A stretch of 64,000 nucleotides of DNA from Raineyella sp. LH-20. Its GTDB lineage: Bacteria; Actinomycetota; Actinomycetes; Propionibacteriales; Propionibacteriaceae. This document shows, in pieces, positions 56,982-64,000 of this stretch (the first letter of the stretch is position 1; each line of letters begins with the position of its first letter). The stretch spans positions 1,116,001 to 1,180,000 of the forward strand of contig NZ_CP137003.1 in NCBI RefSeq assembly GCF_033110965.1, written 5' to 3'. A program made the translations under genes and the position numbers. The notes beneath the pieces were generated by a model. The model worked only from the letters and a program-made list of their open reading frames with translations. It had not been told where the DNA came from and did not search any database.

Positions 56982-57938
56982 TCAGAAGGACAGCAGCTTC
57001 ATCCACGGCAGGATCGGCGTGAGCAGGCCGGTCGACATCCAGAACATGCCGAAGTTCATCGCGAAGCCGGCCAGAGCGGACAGCCGGAAGGCGGCCGACC
57101 CGACCGGACGCACCTCGTGGCAGGTGGCCGCAGCGGCGGCGGTCTGTTCGACAGTGCGGGTGGCGGGCATCGTCTGCGTCGAGCCGTGTCCGACGGCGGA
57201 GCCGGCCGCGCCCGCGTCTGTGTCCTTGGTGGCGGTGCCAATAGCGGTGGCGGCGGAGGTGGCCGTGGCGTCGGTGTGGACGTGCTCGTGGCCGGCCACC
57301 GCGGGGCGTACGGCCGCGACGAGCTCCCGGACCGCGGCGATCAGTAGGTAGACCATGAATGGGATGCCGACCAGGGCGATGATCCACATCGAGCCGCCCG
57401 GCTGCGAGGCCGCCTGGACGGGAGTCATGCCGCCCATGCTGCCCATGCCGGTCATGCCCGTCATGCCGGACGTGCCCATGCCGCCCATGCCCTGCTGCAT
57501 GCCGCCCATCGCGGCGCCCGGCTGCGCTCCGCCGTGCTGCATGCCCGCCATGGAGCCCTGCTGCATGCTCGCGGCCATCAGCGGCATCTTCGTCACCATG
57601 CCGACCAGGTGCCAGGCCATCGCGCCGAACATCGCGGCGTGGCCGAAGAAGTGGCCGCGCGTCCCACGCCGGGCCACCGCCAGCCCGACGAACCAGGCGG
57701 TGGCGAGGCCGAAGACCGCGATCAGCACCGGGCCGGTGACCAGGCCGACGAACGGCTTCCAGGTCACCGTCGACACCATCAGCACCATGACAAGGGACAT
57801 CACCAGGTGCAGCACATTGGACACCCGCTGGGATCGATCCTGCGGGCGGGTCAGTTCGTAGACCGACCACGCGGTGCACCACACGAACAGGACGAACAGG
57901 ACGATGAATTTCACCGGTGTGTCGGCGAGCGTGAACAC
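56982..57938 (-). CDS. DUF5134 membrane protein with Met/Gly-rich loop
   Basis: Polytopic membrane protein, 318 aa. Helices include VKFIVLFVLFVWCTAWSVYE, VLHLVMSLVMVLMVSTVTW and GPVLIAVFGLATAWFVGLAV; HFFGHAAMFGAMAWHLVGM is the DUF5134 core with several His and Met. A loop of about 45 residues is almost only Met, Gly, Gln, Ser and Thr (GMQQGMGGMGTSGMTGMTGM), resembling copper-binding Met motifs. A His/Thr/Ala-rich stretch and a final membrane pair follow. GTG 57938 has CCAGGAGG just upstream. Function unknown; a copper role is only a suggestion. Confidence 0.78.
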   Translation of the reverse strand: MFTLADTPVKFIVLFVLFVWCTAWSVYELTRPQDRSQRVSNVLHLVMSLVMVLMVSTVTWKPFVGLVTGPVLIAVFGLATAWFVGLAVARRGTRGHFFGHAAMFGAMAWHLVGMVTKMPLMAASMQQGSMAGMQHGGAQPGAAMGGMQQGMGGMGTSGMTGMTGMGSMGGMTPVQAASQPGGSMWIIALVGIPFMVYLLIAAVRELVAAVRPAVAGHEHVHTDATATSAATAIGTATKDTDAGAAGSAVGHGSTQTMPATRTVEQTAAAAATCHEVRPVGSAAFRLSALAGFAMNFGMFWMSTGLLTPILPWMKLLSF

Positions 57939-58095
57939 GACGGACCTCCTGGAGGACGACTGACGGGACGAACGGATGTCATCGGGTCGAGTCGTGTGGG
58001 AGGGACACGGCAACGCTGGGACGACGCTCGGTGGACCAGGCTAGGTCGCCGCGAACCCGCTGATACCCCCGGTGAGTAGCGGAAATGGAACGGCG

Positions 58096-59352
58096 TCAGC
58101 CGAAGTGGTAGACGATCAGGTCGGCGAAGTGGGTCACCTCGATCACCACCGCGGTCCCGGACGATCCGGCCCGTACGGCGAGGTCGTCGATCCGCCAGGT
58201 CCGGTTGACCCGACCGCGGGAGTCGCATGCGCAGCCCCACGGCTCGCCGTACGCCACGGCCAACAGGCCCAGCAGCTCCCCGGCATACGTGCGGACGGCG
58301 CCGGCCGACCGCCAGGCCTCCAGCACCGTCAGGTCGATGGTCCCGGCCCGCACCCGGACCCGCCAGCCCGCCCCCGACCGCAGCTCGGGGATGCCGTAGC
58401 GGTTCGCCGCGGCGACCAGCTCGTGGTGCTCGATGAAGCGGGCCACGCCCACCCGCACCACCTCGTCGATCAGCCCGACCGTCTCCTCCGGCGAGACGTA
58501 CGCCGTCAGATAGGCGCCCCTCGTCCGGGGCGACGGCTCGACGGCGGGGACCGGGGCGGTGAACGGCAGCAGGTCGATGACGGTGGCCGGTTCGGGCGGC
58601 TGCTCCGGCACGACCGTGCCGTCCGGCCCGGCCGGTGGCTCACCGCCCGGGGCCGGCAACAGTCGGAACGGCGGGCTGGTCGGACTGACGTCGATCGTCA
58701 GGTCGCCGGGCCGGTGGTCGCGGTAGCTGGTCGCCCAGACCCGCCCGATGACCTTGCCGGCGCGCCGGGCCTGCTCCGGATCGAGGGTCGCCTCCATGCC
58801 GTCGACGCTGATCGTCAGGCTGTCCGAGTCGGCCCGGGCGGTGACCTCCCGACCTCCCAGACGGCTGCCGAGCACCACCGGCTGGCCGAACCACGACGGC
58901 GGGATCGTCGCCAGATCGGTGGGCAGCAGGGCCAGCAGGAAGCCGATCTCGGTCGCCACGTCCGACCAGGTCGGCAGCTGGAACGGCCCCGGCTGCCAGG
59001 CCGGCGCCGGTCCCTCCGCGGGGGAGAAGGACCACAGGTAGGGCGGGGACAGCTCCGGACCGGCCGCCTCGAAAGCCTGCCGTTCCCGTCGACTGACGTC
59101 AGGTTCGTACGGGAAGGCGCGGACGCCGATCTCCCACTCGTCGTAGAACCGGTCGACCCCTGCCTCGACCATCACGTCGTCGAGCAACCAGCGGAACCGC
59201 GCCTGTGGCCCGTGCACCTCGTGCGGCGGCCCGCCCAGCGCCTCAGCGATCGCCAGCAGCGTCGGGTGCGCGTCGCTCGGCCGGGGCAACAGTCGGCCCG
59301 CCAGGGCAAGGACGGTGGCCTCGACCGCGGTGAGCTGCTCGTTGATCCGCAT
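58096..59352 (-). CDS. Conserved-looking protein of unknown function
   Basis: Soluble acidic protein, 418 aa from ATG 59352; not recognised. It starts INEQLTAVEATVLALAGRLL, and a central segment, EIGFLLALLPTDLATIPPSW, is hydrophobic but with Asp. SFSPAEGPAPAW and a Pro-rich linker (about residues 255-290) divide it into two parts. The C-terminal part, ending VVIEVTHFADLIVYHFG, reads as an alpha/beta domain. There is no signal peptide. GTG 59358 is an alternative start: TAGACC lies six bases before it, a near match to the leaderless pattern. It shares a 28-bp divergent promoter region with the aminotransferase gene. Confidence 0.7.
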   Translation of the reverse strand: MRINEQLTAVEATVLALAGRLLPRPSDAHPTLLAIAEALGGPPHEVHGPQARFRWLLDDVMVEAGVDRFYDEWEIGVRAFPYEPDVSRRERQAFEAAGPELSPPYLWSFSPAEGPAPAWQPGPFQLPTWSDVATEIGFLLALLPTDLATIPPSWFGQPVVLGSRLGGREVTARADSDSLTISVDGMEATLDPEQARRAGKVIGRVWATSYRDHRPGDLTIDVSPTSPPFRLLPAPGGEPPAGPDGTVVPEQPPEPATVIDLLPFTAPVPAVEPSPRTRGAYLTAYVSPEETVGLIDEVVRVGVARFIEHHELVAAANRYGIPELRSGAGWRVRVRAGTIDLTVLEAWRSAGAVRTYAGELLGLLAVAYGEPWGCACDSRGRVNRTWRIDDLAVRAGSSGTAVVIEVTHFADLIVYHFG

Positions 59353-59368
59353 CCTCACCCCCTGGGTC

Positions 59369-59374
59369 TAAGGT
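59369..59374 (+). promoter_or_regulatory. -10 box of leaderless aminotransferase promoter
   Basis: TAAGGT, six bases before ATG 59381. Confidence 0.5.
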
Positions 59375-59380
59375 CGCTGC

Positions 59381-60577
59381 ATGAAGATCTCCCGGCGTTC
59401 GGGCATCCAGGCCTTCGAGGTGATGACCATCCAACAGAAGGTTGCCACGATGCAGGCGGCGGGTCAGGACGTTCTGCTGCTCAGCGTCGGTGAACCCTGT
59501 CAGGGAGCCCCTCGGCCGGTCCGGGCGCGGCTGGCGCAGGTGGCGACCGACGGCACCGACCTGGGCTACACGCCCGGCTTCGGGCTCGGGCCGCTGCGGG
59601 CGGCGATCGCACGGCACTACGCCGACTGGTACGGCGTCGACGTCGACCCGGCGCGGGTGTGCGTCACCATCGGCTCGTCGGGCGCGTTCCTGCTGGCCTT
59701 CCTGGCCTGCTTCGACGTCGGGGACCGGGTGGCGGTGGGACGGCCGACGTACCCGGCGTACACCAACGACCTGCGCGCGCTCGGCTGCGAGGTGGTCGAG
59801 CTGGACTGTGGCCCGGCCGAACGGTTCCAGCCCACCCCCGAACTGCTTGCCGCCGCCCACGCCGAGTCGCCGCTGGCCGGCGTGGTGCTCGCCTCGCCGG
59901 CCAACCCCACCGGGACGATGCTCGACGCGGCGCGGATGGCCGCGCTCGCCACCTGGTGCCGGGAGAACGACGTCCGGCTGATCAGCGACGAGATCTACCA
60001 CGGGATCAGCTTCACCGGCAGCCGTGGCGAGTGCGCCTGGACGTACGACCCGTCGGCGGTGGTCATCTCCTCGTTCTCGAAGTACTGGTCGATGACCGGC
60101 TGGCGGCTCGGCTGGATGCTGTTGCCCGAGGACCTGGTCGATCCGGTCGACCGGCTCACCGGCAATCTCTTCCTCTGCGCGCCAGCCCCGGCGCAGTGGG
60201 CGGCCGTCGAGGCGTTCACCCCCGAGGCGTACGCCGCGGCCGACCGCGCCGTCGCCGACTTCGCCGCCGCCCGCAAGGTGGCCCTGGGCGTCGACATGGG
60301 CTGGGGCACCGTCGCCCCGCCGGACGGCGCGTTCTATCTCTACGCCGACATCAGTCCGGTGCTCGGGCCGTACGCCGGCTCGCGCGAGTGGTGCGCGGCG
60401 CTGCTGGACCAGCAGCACGTCGCCGTCACCCCGGGGCTGGACTTCGACAGTCTCCACGGGGACCGGACGATCCGGTTGTCGCTGTCGGCCGGGGCGCCCG
60501 CCGTGGCCGAGGCGTTGCGCCGGATCCGTACGTTCCAGGAGGGTCTGGCCGGACCGGGCGTCAGCGGACCGGCGTGA
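59381..60577 (+). CDS. Class I/II PLP-dependent aminotransferase
   Basis: Amino group transfer, 398 aa, aspartate-aminotransferase fold. [63 protein letters not shown] and [18 protein letters not shown] (Schiff-base Lys234) are all present; [19 protein letters not shown] ends the small domain with the substrate-binding Arg. Substrate not determined. The 3' end overlaps the convergent uspA-like gene by 17 bases. Confidence 0.9.
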   Translation: MKISRRSGIQAFEVMTIQQKVATMQAAGQDVLLLSVGEPCQGAPRPVRARLAQVATDGTDLGYTPGFGLGPLRAAIARHYADWYGVDVDPARVCVTIGSSGAFLLAFLACFDVGDRVAVGRPTYPAYTNDLRALGCEVVELDCGPAERFQPTPELLAAAHAESPLAGVVLASPANPTGTMLDAARMAALATWCRENDVRLISDEIYHGISFTGSRGECAWTYDPSAVVISSFSKYWSMTGWRLGWMLLPEDLVDPVDRLTGNLFLCAPAPAQWAAVEAFTPEAYAAADRAVADFAAARKVALGVDMGWGTVAPPDGAFYLYADISPVLGPYAGSREWCAALLDQQHVAVTPGLDFDSLHGDRTIRLSLSAGAPAVAEALRRIRTFQEGLAGPGVSGPA

Positions 60578-61358
60578 CCACGGCGACCGGGCACTTCGCG
60601 CCGTACAGTGCGTGCTGGGCGACGCTGCCGAGCTTCAGTCCCTTGAAGCCCTCCTGACCACGGCGGCCGACGACGAGCAGATCGGCCTTCTCGCTGGCCT
60701 TGACCAGGACGTCGCGGGGATGGCCGGGACGCGCCTGCAGGTCGATGGTGACCCCGGGCCTCGTACGCCCCGCAAGGGTCTGCTCCAGCATTGCGTGCGC
60801 CACTGCGGGGACCGGGTCGGTCGAGTCCTGCGGCATCGTCGACCAGCACAGCATCAGCGTGACGGTGCCGCCGTCGGCGACCAGATCGAGGGCGAAGTCC
60901 AGCGCCGCGGTGCTCGACGTCGAACCGTCAGCCCCCACCACGACCGAGGTCGGCGCGGCGTCGGTGACGTCGTCGCCGTGGACGATGACGACCGGGCAGG
61001 CGGCGTGCTGGGCGGTGGTCATCGAGACGGTGCCGAGCAGGGCCGAGGTGATCCGGCCACGGCCACGGTTGCCGAGCACCAGCATGGCGGCCTCGTCACC
61101 GGCCCGCACCATCACCCCGGCACCGGAGCCGGTGCGGTCCACACCGGTGACGGCCAGCGCGGGATGGGTCTGGTGCACCCGCTGCACCGCCTCGGCGCTG
61201 CGCAGTGGCGCCGCCTCGTTCTCCCGGGCCGACAGCACGGTCAGGGGGAGCCCGAGCCGCTCCGCGGTGCCGGCGGCCCACAACACCGCCCCGCTGGCCA
61301 TCTCGGAGGAGTCGTAGCCCACGATGACAGGACGGGAACCGCTGGTGCCTTCGGACAT
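60561..61358 (-). CDS. Universal stress protein with two UspA domains
   Basis: Tandem UspA protein, 265 aa. Each half ends in the ATP-binding motif G-2X-G-9X-G(S/T): [17 protein letters not shown] and [17 protein letters not shown]. The halves begin [18 protein letters not shown] and [18 protein letters not shown]. Such proteins respond to hypoxia and stress in actinobacteria. TAGACT lies six bases before ATG 61358 (leaderless). Confidence 0.92.
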   Translation of the reverse strand: MSEGTSGSRPVIVGYDSSEMASGAVLWAAGTAERLGLPLTVLSARENEAAPLRSAEAVQRVHQTHPALAVTGVDRTGSGAGVMVRAGDEAAMLVLGNRGRGRITSALLGTVSMTTAQHAACPVVIVHGDDVTDAAPTSVVVGADGSTSSTAALDFALDLVADGGTVTLMLCWSTMPQDSTDPVPAVAHAMLEQTLAGRTRPGVTIDLQARPGHPRDVLVKASEKADLLVVGRRGQEGFKGLKLGSVAQHALYGAKCPVAVVTPVR

Positions 61359-61364
61359 GGCCCC

Positions 61365-61370
61365 AGTCTA
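61365..61370 (-). promoter_or_regulatory. -10 box of leaderless universal-stress-protein promoter
   Basis: TAGACT on the minus strand, six bases before ATG 61358. Confidence 0.5.
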
Positions 61371-61394
61371 GGAGTCCGGATGCGCCCGGAGCGG

Positions 61395-61448
61395 CCGTAC
61401 GGTCCGATGAAGCCGTACGGTCCGATGAAGCCGTACGGTCCGATGAAG
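61395..61448. repeat. 18-bp tandem repeat, three copies
   Basis: CCGTACGGTCCGATGAAG at 61395, 61413 and 61431, each with the palindrome CCGTACGG. It lies between the divergent stress-protein and fumarase genes. The repeat is in frame with fumC and would read PYGPMK if translated. Confidence 0.95.
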
Positions 61449-61478
61449 CGGTGGGACTCCGGGAGAGACACTGGTGCC

Positions 61479-62897
61479 ATGAGTGACACCGATGACTTCC
61501 GCATCGAACACGACACCATGGGCGAAGTGAAGGTGCCCGCCCGGGCGCTCTACCAGGCCCAGACCCAGCGCGCCGTCGAGAACTTCCCGATCTCCGGCAG
61601 CACTCTCGAACCCGCCCTCGTCGTCGCCCTCGCCCGGGTGAAGAAGGCCGCCGCGGGCGCCAACCAGTCGCTCGGCGTGCTTGACCCCGACACCGCTCTG
61701 GCGATCCGTGACGCCGCGGACGAGATCATCGGCGGGGAGCACCTCGGCGAGTTCCCGGTCGACGTCTTCCAGACCGGCTCGGGCACCTCCTCGAACATGA
61801 ACACCAACGAGGTGCTGGCCACCCTGGCGTCGCACCGGCTGGGCCGCCGGGTGCACCCCAACGACCACGTCAACGCCTCCCAGTCGTCCAACGACGTCTT
61901 CCCGACCGCGGTGCACGTGGCCGTCGCCTGGGCGCTGAAGCACCAGCTCTATCCGGCGCTGCAGCACCTGGCGACGGTGCTGTCCGGGAAGGCGGAAGAG
62001 TTCAGCACCGTGGTGAAGTCGGGGCGTACGCACCTGATGGACGCCACCCCGGTGACGCTCGGCCAGGAGTTCGGCGGCTATGCCACCCAGGTCAACCTCG
62101 GCATCGAGCGGATCTGGGCGTGCCTGGATCGGGTCGCCGAGCTGCCGCTGGGCGGCACCGCCGTCGGGACCGGGATCAACACCCCGCCCGGCTTCGCCCA
62201 GAAGGTGATCACCGCGCTGGCCCGGGAGACCGACCTGCCGCTGCGCGAGGCCCGCAACCACTTCGAGGCCCAGTCGGCGCGCGACGGGCTGGTCGAGGCG
62301 TCCGGCGTGCTGCGGACCATCGCGGTGTCGCTGACCAAGATCGCCAACGACATCCGCTGGATGGGGTCCGGCCCGCGCGCCGGCCTGGCCGAGATCCACC
62401 TGCCGGACCTGCAGCCCGGGTCGTCGATCATGCCGGGCAAGGTCAATCCGGTGCTCTGCGAGGCGATGATCCAGGTCGGCGGCCAGGTGATCGGCAACGA
62501 TGCGGCGGTGGCGTACGCCGGCACGACCGGTGTCTTCGAGCTCAACGTGATGATCCCGATGATGGGCAACAACCTGCTCCAGTCGATCCGGCTGTTGGCC
62601 AACGTGTCGCGGCTCTTCGCGGACCGTACGGTCGCCGGGATCGTCGCCGACGTCGAGCGCTGCCGGACGTACGCCGAGTCGTCCGCCTCGATCGTCACGC
62701 CGCTGAACCGCTGGATCGGTTACGAGCACGCCGCGACGGTCGCGAAGACCGCACTGAAGGAGAACAAGACGATCCGCCAGGTGGTGCTGGAGCAGGGTTT
62801 CGTCGACCGGGGGCTGCTGACCGAGCAGCAACTGGACGAGGCGCTGGACGTGCTGGCGATGACGGTCCGTCCGGAGGGGATCGTACCGTCGGAGTGA
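61479..62897 (+). CDS. fumC: Class II fumarate hydratase
   Basis: TCA-cycle enzyme, 472 aa. [53 protein letters not shown] and the signature [11 protein letters not shown] (314-324) are all present, so this is fumarase rather than aspartase on family pattern. ATG 61479 ([12 protein letters not shown]) fits homologues. GACACT six bases before it resembles the leaderless box but lacks the first T. Longer starts at 61380 or within the 18-bp repeat would add a PMKPYG repeat peptide and are less likely. Confidence 0.93.
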   Translation: MSDTDDFRIEHDTMGEVKVPARALYQAQTQRAVENFPISGSTLEPALVVALARVKKAAAGANQSLGVLDPDTALAIRDAADEIIGGEHLGEFPVDVFQTGSGTSSNMNTNEVLATLASHRLGRRVHPNDHVNASQSSNDVFPTAVHVAVAWALKHQLYPALQHLATVLSGKAEEFSTVVKSGRTHLMDATPVTLGQEFGGYATQVNLGIERIWACLDRVAELPLGGTAVGTGINTPPGFAQKVITALARETDLPLREARNHFEAQSARDGLVEASGVLRTIAVSLTKIANDIRWMGSGPRAGLAEIHLPDLQPGSSIMPGKVNPVLCEAMIQVGGQVIGNDAAVAYAGTTGVFELNVMIPMMGNNLLQSIRLLANVSRLFADRTVAGIVADVERCRTYAESSASIVTPLNRWIGYEHAATVAKTALKENKTIRQVVLEQGFVDRGLLTEQQLDEALDVLAMTVRPEGIVPSE

Positions 62898-62910
62898 CGC
62901 CGGTCGTCGG

Positions 62911-64000
62911 TCACGCCGCGCGCGGCGGTGGGAAGGTGCGCGCGGCGAGGCCGAAGGCGATGGTCATGCCGACGGTGTCCGTGACGGCGCAGACGAGGTG
63001 CCCGTCGCCTCGGTCGACCAGCAGGTACGGGTCAGGGCCCTGGGCGTGGACGCCACGCCACCGCTGCAGGACCCGGGGCGCACCCAGTCCGAGGAGGTCG
63101 GTGACCTCGGCCAGCACCAGGTCGGTCGCACCCTCGTCGAGGAAGGGCGTCGGCGTCGGAGCGTACGTGTGCGTGTCGCCGGCGAGAATCGTCCCGTCGG
63201 GCCGCTGGGTGGCCATGACGTTCGCCTCGATCGCCAGCAGGTCGGGGCGCCGCTCCGCCAGACGGGCGCGCAGCGGCGTGAGCGTGGCCAGATCGGCGAA
63301 CGCGGCGTAGTGCAGCAAGGAGGTGCCGCTGAGCACCGCCGGCCCGATCCGGAGGCCGGGATCGGCGAGCAGCGTCATCTGCAGCACGCAGCGCTCCAGT
63401 CCCGCGTCGTCGGCGATCTGTGGCAGCAGCCGGTCGAGGTCGGGGCCCACACAGGTCACCGTCCGCTCGGCCCGGATCATCCCCCGGCTGGTGGTGGTCA
63501 CCGCGCCCTCGGTACCGAGCGAGGTCGTGTTCCACAGGAAGCGGACGCCGTCGGCCTCCAACCAGGCGGCGAGGCGGCCGACCGCCTCACGCGGATCGAC
63601 CCGCAGATCGGCGTGCAGGGCGAGCCCGCCGACGACGGAGGTGGCGGCCCCGCCGAGCCGGTCACGGGTCTCGGCGGCGGTGAGCAGGGCGACCTCGTCG
63701 GCACGTACGACATCAGGGCCTGGTCCGGCGCCTGCGCCCGGCCTGGCGTCAGTGCCACGTGCAGGAACGGAGCCCCATCCGGTGTCGCCTCTGGCACTTG
63801 CCCTGTCTCCGGCACTGGTGCTGTCTTCGGAACTGGTGCTGTCTTCGGCACTGGTGCTGTCTTCGGCACCAGCCCTGCGGACCGCGGCGTACTCCTCGAG
63901 GACCGCCAGTTCCTCGGGGCTGCGCGCCGCTACCAGTCCGCCGGAGGCGACCGCCCAGAACCCTGCGCGGCGGGAGAGGTCCAGCCAGCGTTGTCGGGCG
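62911..64000 (-). CDS. FAD-dependent oxidoreductase (DAO family, TIGR03364-like), 5' end outside window
   Basis: C-terminal 362 codons of a D-amino-acid-oxidase-like flavoprotein; the frame is open to base 64000. RQRWLDLSRRAGFWAVASGG, ALHADLRVDPREAV, TTSRGMIRAERTVTCVGPDL and the ending DTVGMTIAFGLAARTF match the DAO type often found near phosphonate or amine catabolism. Between the conserved VLEEYAAVRRAG and VVRADEVALLTAAETR sits an extra stretch of about 55 residues rich in Ser, Asp, Gly and Ala. It includes three copies of a six-residue repeat. The insertion is in frame, so the gene is probably intact. Confidence 0.82.
   Translation of the reverse strand, partial: ARQRWLDLSRRAGFWAVASGGLVAARSPEELAVLEEYAAVRRAGAEDSTSAEDSTSSEDSTSAGDRASARGDTGWGSVPARGTDARPGAGAGPGPDVVRADEVALLTAAETRDRLGGAATSVVGGLALHADLRVDPREAVGRLAAWLEADGVRFLWNTTSLGTEGAVTTTSRGMIRAERTVTCVGPDLDRLLPQIADDAGLERCVLQMTLLADPGLRIGPAVLSGTSLLHYAAFADLATLTPLRARLAERRPDLLAIEANVMATQRPDGTILAGDTHTYAPTPTPFLDEGATDLVLAEVTDLLGLGAPRVLQRWRGVHAQGPDPYLLVDRGDGHLVCAVTDTVGMTIAFGLAARTFPPPRAA
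63796..63867. repeat. 18-bp coding tandem repeat, four units
   Basis: Units at 63796 (degenerate), 63814, 63832 and 63850, consensus ACTGGTGCTGTCTTCGGC on the plus strand. On the coding (minus) strand they encode AEDSTS repeats inside the FAD oxidoreductase. Confidence 0.92.

Overview
The window is chromosomal DNA from a very GC-rich Gram-positive actinobacterium, most likely a member of the Propionibacteriaceae or a close relative. The evidence is the order pcnA/cca - DUF6049 - murJ (with a C-terminal pseudokinase, as in Mycobacterium tuberculosis), a Tad pilus operon of the actinobacterial type, many leaderless genes with a TANNNT box six bases before the start codon, and frequent GTG starts. 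I see no tRNA, rRNA, CRISPR array, prophage or insertion sequence.

Layout. 1-5.8 kb: cell-envelope genes (murJ, DUF6049) divergent from the CCA-adding enzyme. 5.9-16.6 kb: a catabolic island for hydantoin/ureide or D-amino-acid compounds. It has an M20 carbamoylase-type hydrolase and a diaminopropionate ammonia-lyase-like enzyme on the minus strand. On the plus strand are a GntR/HutC regulator, an N-acyl-D-amino-acid deacylase-like amidohydrolase, a four-gene ECF transporter, a dihydropyrimidinase/hydantoinase and a hydantoin racemase. Two copies of one 13-bp operator flank the regulator gene and tie both arms together. 16.9-25.7 kb: a Tad/Flp pilus operon in which nearly every junction is a 4-base overlap, ending in a LysM-BTAD fusion. 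25.7-26.7 kb: no intact gene; a decayed MazF/PemK toxin gene and an array of five imperfect palindromes every ~27 bp. 26.7-36.9 kb: a sugar-acid island (SDR, KDPG aldolase, KDG kinase, epimerase) joined to a CoA-thioester module (MaoC, SDR, two CoA transferases), with an MFS carrier and an IclR regulator.

37.0-41.4 kb: a 2-oxoacid dehydrogenase E1 alpha/beta pair with a free-standing lipoyl domain, then a DUF485-ActP acetate uptake pair. 41.5-43.9 kb: a candidate small RNA, a DUF2207-like protein and an MscS channel. 44.0-54.1 kb: thiE-thiM, an AAA ATPase, sbcD-sbcC, a purine permease fused to an OHCU decarboxylase-like domain, and a ketopantoate reductase. 54.1-55.0 kb: no recognisable gene, but nested inverted repeats. 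55.0-64.0 kb: a TetR regulator with a proline-rich tail overlapping the GAPDH gene, a DUF5134 membrane protein, an unknown protein, an aminotransferase, a universal stress protein, fumarase and the 3' part of an FAD oxidoreductase gene.

How it works together: the window mixes housekeeping functions (CCA addition, lipid II flipping, SbcCD, GAPDH, fumarase, thiamine salvage) with two substrate-inducible catabolic islands, each with its own transporter and regulator, and a surface pilus. Short tandem repeats of 15-21 bp in two to four copies recur both between and inside genes. All functions are read from sequence motifs and gene context; none has been tested by database search.
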